From positions 3,825,342 to 3,889,341 of the forward strand of contig NC_071399.1 in assembly GCF_022682495.2 (NCBI RefSeq): a DNA stretch of 64,000 nucleotides, given 5' to 3'. How positions within the stretch are numbered: position 1 is the stretch's first letter; each line of letters starts with the position of its first letter. Positions 25,156 through 38,987 of this stretch are shown here, one piece after another. The notes under the pieces were generated by a model. It saw only the letters and a program-made list of their open reading frames with translations, had not been told where the DNA came from and made no database searches. The translations under genes and the position numbers were made by a program. The DNA comes from Desmodus rotundus (taxonomy: Eukaryota; Chordata; Mammalia; Chiroptera; Phyllostomidae).

Positions 25156-27162
25156 CTTTAGATCTGCCCACTTCATAATTTAAACCCCAAAACTTTTATC
25201 TTCCTATTCCTCTTCTTCGATACTGTGGCCTCCATGGTCCCTGCCCCAACACTGTCCTATGAGCCTCCCATCCCTTCTAGGCAGCCAGGAACCCTGAATG
25301 TTAACCAGGTCAGAACAAGACCCTTCCGGTGGAGTTGAAGCCCCGATTGTGGTCTGAGCCGAGAGTGATTTTCAAAGACTTCCCAGCGCCTGTGTAGGAT
25401 GGGCAGAATTTTAGACAGCAATGTGCAGTGCTAAGAACATGTAATTCAGGGTTTCCGAATATACATCAATTTATTTATGTGTTCTTAGTAACCAAGAAAA
25501 TGAAGTGGAAAAAGGTCTGTGAACTCTCCGCGTATGATTTGAGAGACCCCACATTCCATAATAAAACCAGAGGAATTTGAAATATTGGACACCATGTTTA
25601 GAAGCCATGCCCCCAAACGCACAGAGAGATGAACACATTGGAGAACACGTGGTGGGGTGGGCTCTGTACCGACTAGAGAACGTGTGGATGTAGCTCTTGG
25701 AGCGCATGCAACTACAGCTCTTTCCTCGCTCTCTCTGAATGACCTTAAGCAGAAGTAGGGGATTCACTATACAGTCAGATACCAGGATGGAAAGTATTCA
25801 CACCCTGGAGGAGTGAAACTAAAGGAGAAACAAATGGAAGTGGGAATCCACACAGCTGCTCCAATCAAGTATCAAGCACTCCAGTTCCCACTGACCCTTA
25901 AACTCTCAAAGGTTCATGCTGAGAAGTACTCTCTGGGACACAACACCTGCTTTGGAGCATTGAAAGAGTTATTGAAAAACACCACCTGAGGATGATCGCA
26001 GGCCCCTTCCGAATGGCTACTTAGTTTCACCAGCAGCCTTCAAGTGAAGTTTGCAAACGTTTCTCGTGAAATCTCCCATCCCAGGCAGGACAAATTGATT
26101 GCTGTGTTTTTTTGACATTGGTGAGAAAATTTTGTTAAGGCTGCTAAGGATGTCTCCAGGTGCATGTTCGACCTGCACCAGATTAATCCTGGCAACTGGG
26201 CAGGTGGCCATAGACAGGAGCCCAAGGCTAAGGCCAAGCGTTACCTTGTGAACACTTCCAAGCGCGCTCATACACTCACACCTTGCTGCATGTTAGAATA
26301 GCCTAGTCAGTGTGTGCTAGTTTGCAAGGTTGAACAAAACTTCTGTTTGCTGGAAAGCTATGGTTCTCACAGTAGCAAAAAAAAAAAAACTTACTTGAAT
26401 TTCAACCTGCCTCTCTACTAACACAGGCATTCTTTGTGCATGGTTAGTTACAAGAGAACGTCGCAAAGCCTTGCTGTTTGTTCAGAAATGTTCTTGTCCC
26501 TAACACTTGCAATCCTCATGAAAAGCAGACAAAGTCAGTGGTATTTTTAAACTCAAACGAGCAGTCATTGGCTCTAACCATGAGAACACGGCACAGGCCT
26601 CCCTTTAAGGTCACATATTCAGTATTTGTGCCCTAGTTTTGGGCTCTGCCTCCATTTGGGCAGAGGTGGCAGAACACGCCATGGGAATCATGCATCATAG
26701 TCAGTCTTACCACCAACAGGTATGAGGTGTATTTCCTCCATATTCCCCCAAGCAGCCACTATGTGACCTAAAGCAACAAGAAACTTTGTCGTCTGGAAGA
26801 GACATCATTAAAAATGCCTAGGAACCACAGTGGAGAGGAAATCTCAGGTGATTTTGAGCACTAGAACAGCAGTGAAACTTGAGAGAACCTGAGAGAGTAA
26901 ATACCTAGATTCACGCATCCTAGCTAAAAAGACAAAAGGTTCAACTCATAAGGAGACTGACGTTCCTTTAGGAGATATAAAATTAGGGATTCCTAAGAAG
27001 TCTTTAGAAGCCCACGGTCTTTGGATGGAGGGAACTTCCACCACAGATTTGGGTGGAGATGCCGGCTGTAGGACAAGGCCAGAGCCCCCTGTGACCTTGA
27101 GAACTAATTTAGATGACAGTGGCCACGCTTGAATTGCGTGTTTGGGGTTTCTTTCTCCTTAG
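25156..27162. other. intergenic, nothing recognised
   Basis: AT-rich unique-looking DNA. There is an A12 run at about 26379-26390. No exon, RNA gene or repeat was recognised. Confidence 0.5.
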
Positions 27163-27185
27163 TTATATATATATATATATATATT
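27163..27185. repeat. (TA)n microsatellite
   Basis: About eleven TA units followed by a short T run. Confidence 0.9.
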
Positions 27186-28010
27186 TTTTCATGGTTGTCA
27201 ACTTAGGGTTCTGCTAATTGACCAACGATTGTTGTTTCTTAACCACTGAAAAGTCAAGGACTGCACCTTGAATACTGCTTCTTCCATCTTTCGTCATTCC
27301 TCGCTGTGACTCAAATGCTGGGAGAAATGTGTGCATGAGTTGTCCAAAAGAAACAATAAAGCTCTGGGTTTTGCACACATTTCCCTAGGAGTGCTCACCA
27401 GCTAGTGCCAATCCTTTGTTTCGAGATACTGGGTTTCGTTCAGAACTGGACTCAACCATGAATCGGCATTTTCTATTCGAAGAGAATGCAACAGGAGAGG
27501 TAACCAAAATTAAAACCCCCGTAGAAAGAAAGGTTTCTGCTCCCAGTGCAACCACACTCAAAGGCCACTTTTCAGAGATAAGGTCTGTAAACAAACTGTC
27601 GTGGAGGAGAGGCTCAGGAGGGAGCAGGGAGCAGATGGCTTGTGTTTAAGGCCCGTCTCGCATGTGCAGACCTCACAAACAAGACTTGCTCTGGAGCTAA
27701 CTCTTGGTTGCCTATCAGATCTGCCGTGGGTGACCTTTGGTGAACCTCTCTTCAGCATGTGGGGTTTCTTTGAATGCTAAATTAGTTAATATATGTTAAT
27801 ATAGTTAAATATAACTGAAAAGATTACTTGGCACTTAATAGTCTCTCAATACATAGTGGATAGAGCATGACAAATAATTACAAATACTGATACATTGATC
27901 TTTATTTCTTCCTTACACTTATTATATTTTTTTCTGTTTCTTCCACCTTGTGTTTAAATGATTATTCAAATAGATAATAAAATTCCAACATTGACTATCA
28001 TTGAAAATTT

Positions 28011-28076
28011 CTATTATTTATTTATGTTTATTGTATTTTTCCATTACCATTTATCCCCTATATGCCCTCAAGCCCT
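28011..28076 (-). mobile_element. bat L1 3' tail, severely 5'-truncated
   Basis: The plus strand reads tttattgtatttttccatta, then ccatttatcccctatatgcc. The same tail occurs at 48983-49090 and 62555-62680 (minus) and at 57508-57587 (plus), so it is a repeated family. I attribute it to the 3' end of L1 elements in bats. Confidence 0.7.
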
Positions 28077-28129
28077 TTGAAAACTTTATTTCATTATATG
28101 TCTCTTCCAGATATTGCTACCAATAAATC

Positions 28130-28380
28130 TAAGAATATACGTTACAGTCATATAGTGCTTATTAGGCGTCTGGCTGTATTTTAATGCATCTAGTACTCCC
28201 GGCCCTCGTAGGACACAGAAACTAGGATCTGCACGATGTAAATGAGGAAATGGGGCTGTGAGAAGGTAATTATGTTGTTCATGCTGTAGAGCTACAGTCT
28301 GAGACGCTGGATCCTGGATCCCAGCAGCCTGGTTCTGGGGGCCAGGAGCTTGATACTGCCCCCTGCTGCCTCTTTAAGGC
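28130..28380 (+). mobile_element. MIR SINE relic
   Basis: MIR order is visible: catatagtgcttattaggcg, gatgtaaatgaggaaatggg, ctgtgagaaggtaatta, then cagcagcctggttctggggg. It is diverged but covers most of the element. Confidence 0.65.
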
Positions 28381-28479
28381 TGTTGATAGGATGCTTTTCC
28401 TTGGTAGATAATCTGCCATTTCTTGTTGAAGAATTTTAGAATGTTCCCTTGTCTCTGGACCATTGGTTTTTCAAAAACC

Positions 28480-28680
28480 CACATCTGCCTATGTTTCTCT
28501 CTTGCCTAAGCCCTGTCAACAGCCCCTTATCACCCACCAGATAAGACCCATGCCTGTTTGTACCGCTCTTCTCCAAACAGGCTCTCCACTCTGCCCCACA
28601 TGCTGTCTCTTAATGATATTAAATCACTTGGAATTCCTTGAATACGCTGTGCCTGTGTTAATGTCTAGCACATTTTAACG
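28480..28680 (+). mobile_element. possible L2 LINE 3'-end relic
   Basis: The phrases ccagataagacccatgcctg, ctccactctgccccacatgc and ggaattccttgaatacgctg occur in the order of the L2 3' region. The overlapping 71-residue open frame is incidental. Confidence 0.45.
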
Positions 28681-29794
28681 TCCTAAGAAGTGTTTCCTTA
28701 ATGAATAAATAGGGCTACCATTTAGTATGTTAAAATGTAAACAGTGGGATTTCAGCTTCTGCTAATGGTGGGGTGGCTCGGTTAGACTAAGCCTGCTGCA
28801 GATAACAATTACAAAATTGGTCCCGTCCCCTAACTCCCTGAAAACCCCCAGCTCTTTGAAGTCGCTGAGAGAATTGCCAAAAGCAGACAGAAACTGGAGG
28901 AGGTGAAGGACAAACTGAAAGGGACCCACACAAGAAATGCTAATGGAAGGCTGTCAGGCTGGGAGGAAATTACACAGCAGGTAGGAACTTGGATCCAAAG
29001 GAAGGAATGAAGGTCACCAGAATTGTAAGTCTCCACCCAAATATGTAAACATTAAAAAACACATGAATACACACATGTATAATTTATTCATTAATTTCAT
29101 TAACACAGCAGTAATTATGAGGGATTTATAATGTGAATAGTTGTAGCACATAAAAATAGCACAAATAATAAATATGAATAACATGCTATAGCAAGTTTTC
29201 TTTATTGCATGTATAATATTAACTCTAAGTCGATTGTGTTCACGTAAAGATGCATATTATACTGTCTAGAGCAGCCACTTTAAAAGTAATGCAAAGCACT
29301 GAAATACCAATTGAAGAATCAAAATTAAATACTATAAAAGAATTGAATTTTCCCAAAAGAAATCAGAAAATGAAAAACAAAGGAGCAAAAAAAAACAGAT
29401 AAGACCAAAAAAACCCAAATAGTAAAATCGCAAAACTAAAATCATATCAATAATTATATTAAATATAAATGATTAAGCACTCCAATTAAAAGACAAAGAT
29501 TTTCAGATGGATTATAAAAGCAAGACCCAAGTACGTATTTTCCACAAGAGAAATGCTTTAAATACAGACACAAACAGGTTGAAAGTTGGAATTTGGAGGA
29601 AGATACGCCGTGCAGACTCTAATAATACAGAAGCTGGAGTGGCTGTATTATGTGTCAGGGAAAATCGACTCCAAGATGGCAGGTTTAACCAAAGATAAGG
29701 AGGTAAGTTGCAAATGGTAAAAGTATCAGTGCATCAGAAAACAGAAAAGTTATAGTTACGTATGGTTTTAAAAACTTCTTTAATATGCATGGCC

Positions 29795-29826
29795 AATATA
29801 AAAACAGACAAATATAAAAACAGACA
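29795..29826. repeat. 16-bp tandem duplication
   Basis: The unit aatataaaaacagaca occurs twice without a gap inside the L1 relic. Confidence 0.95.
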
Positions 29827-29952
29827 AATCCAGTTATTGTTGAAGACTCCTACATCCTTTTCAGTGGAATGAGTAGACAAAAATAATGAGTAATGATTGA
29901 TATATAAGGTGTGAATGACACCATTAATCATGTTGGCTAATTGACACTATTA

Positions 29953-30030
29953 AATATATAGTGTATATATGTATATATGTATATATGTGTATATATGTAT
30001 ATATATGTGTATATATGTACACACACACAC
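29953..30030. repeat. (TA/TG/CA) microsatellite
   Basis: Alternating tatatatgtatatatgtg units end in a short (AC)n. It lies inside the L1 relic. Confidence 0.9.
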
Positions 30031-30900
30031 TAATATTTCCATTCACTGCAGGACAGAAATTTTTTATTTGAACATAGAACACTCACAAAGATAAACCATA
30101 TGCTAGAACCCTAAAACATTTAATAAATGTCTCAGTATATATATATTTCAAAAGATTGAAATCTTATAGGGTTTGTCCTTTGATTATAATGGAAATAGAT
30201 TGGAAATCATTAACCATCAATATGTTAAAAAAGTAGAAAAGTCCCCAATATTTGGAAATTAAAAAAAATACATTTTATAAAATTTCATAGGTCAAAAAAG
30301 AAATTAAAAGAGTAATTAGGAGAATAAGTGAACAAATTGTAGCATGTTCATACCATGGCATTCTATTCAGCATTAAAAGTGAATTACTGATCAGTGGACT
30401 AGCATGTCCCTGATCAGCCTTCTTCGAATGAAAGCAGCTCGTGTAAAATAATTTTGAAAAAATAAATTCTAAGATTCCATTTATTTGAAGTTCCAGAACA
30501 GTCCAACTACGTAGAAAAGTCAGAACCGCGGCCTAGGGGTTGGGGAGTGTATGGGAACCACAGTCGCTTCCCTGGGAGACAGATGTCCTGTGATCTATGT
30601 CACAAGGGGCGTGGGCTACACAGTTGTACCCATTTATCAAATTATACTGCCTAGATTTCAATTCTCTTTTGTGGATGCAACATACCCACAAAATAGTAAT
30701 AGTAATAGTCATTATTTTACCCACAAAGTCATTGTCATTATTATTAATAATATGTGCGGAAAGTAGGAAATCAAGGTATAGACCTAAGAATGGCAGAACT
30801 TTTATAATTACTGAAACTGAGTAATAAGTGGTGGATAGAGATGTTTTATATTGTTCTGTTCACTTTGCATATGTCTGATATTTTCTATAATTAAAAGACA

Positions 30901-33900
30901 GATAACATATAAACAGTGAAAATCTTAGACTTTCCATTCAGTAATTGGATCATGAGAAAGGTATTCTCAAAATCAACACAAGAGGACCCGAATGGTCCTC
31001 TGCCCCTAAATTTCTTCTACAGGTCTAGGTATTTTTCTGTTTTGTTTCAGGAAGCTGTTTTGTGGCTGGTGAGTTGAGCTAAACATCTCCACCATAACAA
31101 CAACAGAAACTAGATAATCTAAGGATTCCCTACCCACAATTAGGTTGAGACATTTGGGAATAGACCACGTACACTTTATACACAAATCACCTGTGCTTCA
31201 CCCAACATTTCATAAAGCTAAGCTGACCATTGGAAAAGTTTTTATTACACGTTCCCCCATTCAATTGAGACTACTATATGCCACAGGAATATAACCGCCG
31301 TGAATGGTTATGCGCAGAAGTATTACATTTATCCTAATGCTCGAGCCCTCCGGGAGCTTCATTCTGGTTCATGATTGAACTAGAGCACACTGGCCTTCTG
31401 TTTCCTCACAATTCATAATGATTGCTCCCTGCTGTGTATCTCTCTTCGAGACGATGTTCAAGTGAATGTATAATTCCAGTCCGTAAATGTAATAGTAGTT
31501 TCATGGGTTTCGATTTCGAACTGTTCATCTTAAGCTTCAGCCACCACCACTGCTTGATTCCTCCTGACGAAGGACTAACTTGTAACTTACCTACCAAGAG
31601 CCCACCTTAAATAAAACAGGCACGTGATAGGATCAAAAATAAATTAGCTTTAGCCTGGGCAGCTCCTTCTGCATGCATCTGACATGTCAGAGGTTAACTT
31701 ATGCTGTCTTTGAAAAAAAAAAAAAAAAGAAAAATGGTTCTTGCTCGACAAAAGCCGAAGTTAAAAATCTCTAGCCTGACATACAACCAGAAGCCGTGAA
31801 GTTAATACAGTTTTCAGAAGCGGTAACCTATTAACTCATTATCACAGCTTCCGAAAAATGTTCAGTTTATCAGATAAGTTACTTAGAGAGATCAGGGTGC
31901 TGAAAAGTTAGGCTAGAAAGTTAATTTTTAATGGGAGAAGGCAGGATAAGACTGAAGCCACTTTAATATGTGACAGGGAAATCTGGACAATCAGAATTAT
32001 TTGTGGGGCCAGGGAAGGGTGATGGGAAGGTTGACTCGGGGCTGTGTGTGTCTGTGTACAGGGGTGTAGATGTTTCATTACAGACTTTTAAAAACTAAAT
32101 TCCTCTTGGACTCAATAAACAAAAGCACAAAGCACGTTCGTTTTTAAAGAACCACAGCCGGAATTTTACTTCAGGCTTACTGTTAGGAAAACACATCGTT
32201 TGCCAAAGTAACTGGTTTATTCTAATCTTACGGTCACTATGAATATTTCATCAGATTGTGTTTCTGTCTTTTCTCTGCCTGCTCTAAAGCTCATTGCCAA
32301 GTATGTGACCCACCTCTAGCAACGATGACCTACACGATGAATTATTGGCCCGGCTTTTCCTTAGTGAGCTTCGTATTGTTTCCCTACCATTGTTTCCTCT
32401 CCATTCCCTCATCCTCCTTGGCCTGCTCTTAAACTGATGCCTCTGATGTTTTACACGTTCCATGTGCTCCATCCTCCCACGTGGCCAGTCTCTCACCCTG
32501 GCTCCCTGGCTACATGGAGGGCACAGCCCCTCAAGCCCTGCACTTTCTCCCCTTTGCCCCTCATTTCTGCCCAGTCACATTTATTTGCTGACTAAATGGC
32601 ACAAGTTCAAAGAGCCACGTCTAAGGTTGATTTAAGGAACACACACGTCTTGCAGAACTAAAAATTGCTTCCGGGGATGTGGTGTTTGCTCAGAATGGGT
32701 GCTTTGCCTGTGTTTTTTGTTTCCTCTTTCCTAATAGACCCCAAAGAGACCTGCCCCGCACCATGTTACTCCAAAGGTGCTCAGACAGGACAACATGCAG
32801 GGAAAGCTCCACTTGTTTTCCAGCAGCCAGGTGCCTCTGTTCTTGCTTGCTGGGGGGTTCCATTCTCAGCTCCGGGGTTTTGTGTAGCAGGTACTCAGCC
32901 AGCTCCAGCATCCGCAGTTCCAGTCCAGCTCCACCGCTTTCGCTCACATATTTCTTCTCTCTCATTTGATTTCTCCGGATGGTGTTGCCTCTTGCTGCTC
33001 TTTGTGTGTGCATTTTCTCCCTTGCAAATGTCTTCACTATCAAGAAGTTAACCTCTGACAGCACTATCCCTTCACCCCTGACCTTCACCCCTGACCTTGT
33101 GCTTTGTTGCTGGTGCCAGCCCCTCTCTATCAGGATTTCATCTCCCAGGAGAAATCTCAGTGAGCTTTCTGGCCTACTAATCCCTGTTGGGATTTCCTCA
33201 AAGGAATGGGAAATGGGATCTTATTCTCTTCTTTCAGAAGCAGTCCCTTGCTCTTTCGCAAAGGCTCCTTGCACATTCCCCATAAATCTTGGGCTGCTCT
33301 GTGTCGAGGACTGAGGCTTTGTCAGCACCAAAAGTGTGTTCCTTTGGGCTGGCTGGCTGACCTGCGTTGTTCTTTTACACGCGATTGATTAAAAATCTTA
33401 CACTCTGTGCTCGGAAACTGTGCACCATATAGTCCCTACGAGGGCATGCCTTTTCTTCTCTTGAAGACTGAGTATTAAGTTTTGACATTTGATTTTTCTT
33501 TTTTTTATTGCTTTCTCTTTTAAATTTATTTTTAATGATAGCTGAAGAAATCTGATTTTTCTTATTGATTTAAAGTACATATTCTAAAATAATATACGGG
33601 TTCTTATCTCAAAGAAAATGAATTTGAACAAAAGCAACTACTGAACTGCGAAAGCAGAACTCGTTTTACCGCTGGGCCCTAAACGTCCCTTTAACTGGAA
33701 ATACCGCCTCCGCCATCAATACTGATGCTTTGTGACAATTCAAATAGCAAAATGTGGGGATGTGATGTGCCTGCCTTCCCCACGACTATTATATTTACTC
33801 TTCACATGTATGTTCGCAGAGGAAATGGGGAAACTGTCACCTGCAGGTCACCCCAAGGATGCCTTTATGTGAGAGCTCTAGGAAAGAACTTGGGGCATTT

Positions 33901-35010
33901 CTCCTGAACCCCGATCCAGTGACATTCGTGGTTCTGGACTGACCCGTGACATTCATGTTAGGTCACTTCCCATGGATGTAGCAAGACAAAGGAGGAGCAG
34001 AGATCCCTGCAGCCTTTCCCCCTCGAGTCTCTAAACACAGAGAAAGCGTGGCATTCTGCAAAACTGCCACCGCTAAAACATCTGAGCTTAATTCTCTTTA
34101 GAAAAGGTCAAGTGAGGAAAACTAATCTTGTTTTCTAGACACTCCGCTCTCTTTTTCTGAGGCATCTTTACCTCCCATTTTTGCCTGAGAGTCTCTTAAA
34201 GAGAAAATCAGAGTTCAAAGTGACTCTTCAGTGATACAAACACAATAGGCTTGGATACATCAGTGTCACAGTAATTGTGTGCAGAAGGGAAGATAAGCTG
34301 AACACTGCAAAGTGTACCCGGAAGGCCTTCCCCCAAGTGGCATTAATAATCACAAGGCCCATGATCTTAGTGGCCCAGTCACTGATATTTTATCTGTAGG
34401 AACTATCACAAGACAGCCCTATTAAATAACTTTTAGTATCAGTGACTGAGTTTAGGAAAAAGAAAAACTAGTTCTATGCATGGCTATTTTCAATAAAGTG
34501 TTCTATAAAGTGTCCTATAAAATTGAACATTCTCTCTTGACTAAAAAAACGAAATAAAATAATAGGATGTTAGTAAAATGACAGTAACAAAAACAACTTA
34601 ATAGCTCACAGAAAGTTTTGATTAGCTTATTAAACTTGTGTAGAGATTTTGCTTAGAGAAGTTCAGAAAAAATGGTGCAGTAAAAAATGAAAAAGTCTGT
34701 CCCTTTGTGAAAGCAATAAAAATCCTAACAAAAACTGTCAGAATCAACAATCTTGGAAATCTGGAATCTAACCAATAGCTTGCAGCAACCAGCGGAATGC
34801 TTGAATCAAGAAAAAAAGTGGTTGATTCTCAGTAAGAAGACAGTATTGTGGTGTTTGACTTTGCTCTGCTCCCATTCCCTACTCACCACCGTGGCCTTGA
34901 ATTTGAAGATAACAGCCCACATTCCAAGTACAGATGTCAGGACTGGAGGGAGCAGAATGGACCTTATTTGCAAGGAAAGGAACTTTGAGGGCTGAGGGAT
35001 TTTTTAAATT
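30901..35010. other. intergenic, nothing firmly recognised
   Basis: Mixed-composition DNA. Small items seen: an A16 run near 31712-31727 and a 13-bp tandem duplication (ttcacccctgacc) at 33071-33096. The 128-residue open frame at 32665-33051 resembles no family I know and has shadow frames on both strands. No repeat family could be named with confidence. Confidence 0.5.
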
Positions 35011-35049
35011 TTTATTTTATTTATTTATTTATTTATTTATTTATTTTTT
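35011..35049. repeat. (TTTA)n microsatellite
   Basis: About eight consecutive ttta/attt units. A run of this type often marks the tail of a retrotransposon on the opposite strand, but no body is recognised next to it. Confidence 0.9.
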
Positions 35050-35900
35050 ACCTTGTTTGGTGGTTCCCTGGAGAACTGGCTAAAAGGGCGATGTTTGTCA
35101 AAAACGTGTATTGACAAATGTATTGTTTGCTGCTGCCTGGGGCAGTGCAAGAAAGCTGAGGTAAAATAGGCTAAACAAAGCACTTAGGAGGAAAGTCTGA
35201 GGAATGATATGGTTTGGGGAATGGGGACTTTAAAACTCTCTGACATATTCCTGGGGTCTCTAAGGCCACGCACAGGCCCAGAACTTTGCACTTACTGGCT
35301 CAGGAGATACCTGAGAATGCCCCAACCTCTCACCTCTGGGTGACCTTCAAGCTTGGTACAAGTGGAAAGTGAAGGCTAAGGCCAAGTTCAAACTGCCTCA
35401 CTGACTGTTAAGGACATGTCCTCCCAATACTCACACAGAGTGAATCTCACAACACTGTCTAATCCCTGGCTGCCCGTTAAGCTAACAGAAGAGAGACTTC
35501 AGTGACCAAACATGACAAAGAATACAGATCTTACAAAATTAGCTCATAAAAATAACTAAACAAAAATCAACAAGTACAATAACTAGCAGAAAATGAACCC
35601 TGGGGTGGGGAGAGAATCTGATTTCCAGAGTTGCCATATTATAATATTTTAAATGTCCAGTTTTCACAAAAACATATGAGGCATACAAAGAAACAAGGAA
35701 GAATGGCCAATACACAGGAAAAAGGAGCAATTAATAAAAACTGCTCTGATGAAATCCAATAGTTGAACTTCATATGGAAAAACTTTAAGTCATCTATTTT
35801 AAATTTGTTCAAATAGATAAAGAGAACCATGGCCAAAGAACTAAAAGAGGTCATGAGAATGATGTTCCACCACATAGAGAATATCAATGAAGAGAGAGAA

Positions 35901-35990
35901 ATTATATATATATATATAATTTATATAAAATTTATTTTAAAAATTATATAAAATTTATATATTTCATACATATATTGTGTATATATATGA
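35901..35990. repeat. AT-rich low-complexity tract inside the L1
   Basis: Runs of at and ttatataaaatt units expand within the ORF1 region and disrupt its frame. Confidence 0.85.
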
Positions 35991-36333
35991 AACCCAAATA
36001 GAAATTTTGGAATTGAAAAGTACAGTCATGAAAATTAAAAAATCACTAAAAGGTCTCAGCAGCAGAATTGAGCCAGCAAAGGAAAGACTCAGTGAGCTTG
36101 AAGATAAATCCCAGTTGAGATGTCTAGTCTGCATAACAGAAAGAAAAAGAAGATAATGAACAATGAACAGAAATAAGAGACCTGTGAGACACCCTCAAGC
36201 ATAGAATGATAGGTACAGCAAGAATGGGAGTCCCAAATGAAGAGACAAAGGGGGCAGAATAAATGTTTGAAGAAGTGATGGTAGAAAAAAAGACATACAC
36301 TCAAACTGTCAAAAACCAAAACAAAGAGAGAAT

Positions 36334-36371
36334 CTTGAAAACAGCAAGGAAGCTTGAAAACAGCAAGGAAG
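36334..36371. repeat. 19-bp tandem duplication in L1 ORF1
   Basis: The unit cttgaaaacagcaaggaag is present twice back to back. Nineteen is not a multiple of three, so it shifts the ORF1 frame. Confidence 0.95.
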
Positions 36372-38518
36372 AAGCACCTTGTCACATACAAGGGAGGAGT
36401 TCTCAATAAGAAAATAGCATTAGATTTTGCCTCAAAAATATGTAGTCCAGAAGGCAAAAGGAAGGTATATTCAAAGTGCTAAAAGAAAAAAAAAACTGTC
36501 AACCACAATTTCTGGTAAAATTATCTTTTAAAACTAAAAGAGAAGTTAAGACATTTCCAGATGAACAATAACTACCAAATGCCAGAGGTTATTGCTAGTA
36601 GACCTGCCCTACAAAAAGTGCCAAAAGGAGTTTTGGGGGCAGAAATAGAATACACAGTAAGCTGAATCTACATGAAGATATGGTGAACCCCAGTAAAGGG
36701 AAATACAGAGAAAAATATTGAAGTTAATTATTAATGCCTTTTGAGTTTGTAACTCATATTTTCTGCTACCTAATAAAAAACAATTACATAAAATAATTGT
36801 ACATTTGTGTTTCTGGACACACTCTGTATAAAGTTGTAAACGGTGACAATAATAACAAAGTGGGGAGGTCAAAGTTCAGGGGAACAATGTTTGGAGAGTA
36901 TGGAAACTAAACTGGTATTAACTTGAACTGGATGGTAATAAATCAATATGTTAATCAAATCCCCAGGGTAATCACTAAGAAAATAACACATAAATATGTA
37001 CCAAAGTAAAAAAAACAAGGAAATTAAAGTTGTACACAAGAAATTGGTACACAAGAAAATACTTATTTAATGTAAAGAAAGAAAGAATAGAGAAATCAAA
37101 GAACATAAACATAGAAATATGTGTCAAAGACCAAGTCACAGGAAATAAACATGGAAATGGCGGATGTAAATGCTTCCTTCTCAGTAATTACATTAAATGT
37201 GAATGCATTAAGCTGTCTAATTAAAAAGCTAAGGTGACAAAATGGATATATTAAAGTGACACAAAAATATGCTATCAAGAAGAGCCTTCACTTTCAAAGA
37301 CATAAGTGGACTTTAAGATAAAATAGACATAAAAGATAAAATAGATTTAATAGACTTTCAGATAAAGTTTTTTTCTGAGATATAAAAGGACATTATATGA
37401 TGTTGAGAGAGTCAGTTCAAGGAGCTCTAACAACTACAGACATTTATACACCTAAACAGAGCCCCAAATACAAAAGGAAAAACTGATGTAGGGGAGGGAG
37501 AAATAGACAATTTAACAATAGTCAAAACCCACAATACTGCACTTTAAATAATGGATAGAACAACTAGAGAGAACATCAGCAAGGAAGCGGAAACTTGGAC
37601 AACTCTGTAAGGAAACAAAACCCGAAGGACTTAGACAGAACACTCACCACGAGCCGCTTTACGTCCTTCTCACGTGTATGTAGAATATTCTCTAGGGTTA
37701 ACCATATCTTAGGCCATTAAACAAGTCTCAGTAAATTCAAAATAATTTTAATCATGCCAAGTTTGTCCTCTGACCACAATGATATAAAAGAAAAATTCAC
37801 AAATATGTGGACGTTAAATATACTTCTTAATAACCAGTTGGCCTGAGGAAATCAGAAGTAATGAGGATGTACTGGGTATGTGGTTACTTTGCGGAATGAC
37901 AGTTGCCCACACTGAATGCACTATAAACCACTGGAATGGCACACGCTTTCAAATGGCTCAGATGTTCTTGTGTTCTCCTATTAGCTCTTACCCAGACGTG
38001 AAAGAGCTGGTATATGGTAGTTTCAGCCTCAATTTCCTGAGGAATCTCCATCCTGCTTTCCTTATTGGCTGCATGAATTTATAACCCTACCAATAATGTA
38101 TGAGGCCTCTCTTTTTTCTACACCCCCGTCACCACGTTATTTCTTGTCTTTCTGATAATAGCCATTTTAATGATTGTGAGGTGGTATCTCATTATGGTTT
38201 GGATTTGCATTTTCCTAACAATTAGTCATGTTGAGCCAGCTACTCCATGCACCTCTATGTTCACTGCAGTGTTCAAAATCACTAAGACACGGAAAGAACT
38301 TAAGTGCCCATCAATAGATAATGCATTAAAAAGATGTTAATGAAGCACTACTCGGCCATAAAAAGGAATGAACTTTTGCCATTTGCAACAATGTGGACAA
38401 AACTTGAAGGCATTATGCTACATGAAATAAATAAGGCAGAGAAAGAAATATCATGATTTCACTCCTATGTGAAATCCAAAAGAAGCAAAGCAAGCAAACA
38501 AAATAAAACAAAAACAAA

Positions 38519-38987
38519 TCTTACCTTTTGTGACAGCATGGATGGACCTGGAGAGTATTATGCTGAGGGAAATAAGCCAGAGAAAGACAAATACTGTATG
38601 ATTTCAGTCGCACGAGTAAGCTAAAGAGCACACTGAACTAACAAACCAAGTGGAGACAGATTCATGGATACAGAGAACAGACTGACAGCTGTCAGAGGGG
38701 AGGAGGTTGGGGACTGTATGAGAGGGGCAAGGTGATTCAGCAAAGAAGAAAAAGGCTCGTGGACACAGACAACGGCATGGTGATGGCCAGGGAAAGAGGG
38801 GTGGGGGGAGGTGGGAGAGGGTAAAGGGGGATAAAAGGCAATGGAAGGAGACTTGACTTGGGTGGTGAACACACAATACAATGTACAGATGGTGTGTTGT
38901 AGAATTGTATACATGAGACCTACATAATTTACTCAGCTAGGGTCACCCCAATACATTCAATAAAAATAGAAAATAAAAATAAAATAG
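38519..38987 (+). mobile_element. younger bat L1 3' end nested in the older L1
   Basis: It begins at ttaccttttgtgacagcatg and runs through ctggagagtattatgctgag, a purine-rich segment, and ggtcaccccaatacattcaa to an A-rich tail. The A-rich aaacaaaataaaacaaaaac before it and gaaacaaaacaaactcatag after it resemble a target-site duplication inside the old L1 3' UTR, which resumes downstream. Confidence 0.7.

Larger units (their letters stand above)
28850..30900 (+). mobile_element. L1M element, 5'-truncated and decayed
   Basis: In order, it shows the end of ORF1 (ggaacttggatccaaaggaa, ggaatgaaggtcaccag near 28985), the ORF1-ORF2 spacer, and the start of ORF2 (tcaataattatattaaatat ... cactccaattaaaagac near 29450-29700). 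A later ORF2 piece lies at 30050-30300, followed directly by an L1M-type 3' UTR (acagttgtacccatttatca near 30620). Most of ORF2 is missing. Reading frames are broken; the longest residue is the 63-codon ORF2 piece at 29507-29698. A TG/TA simple repeat interrupts it at 29953-30030. Dead copy. Confidence 0.8.

Noticed and set aside
32665..33088. Overlapping 128-codon (plus) and 132-codon (minus) frames
   Set aside because: Mutually overlapping on opposite strands, no family resemblance, no promoter or exon evidence.
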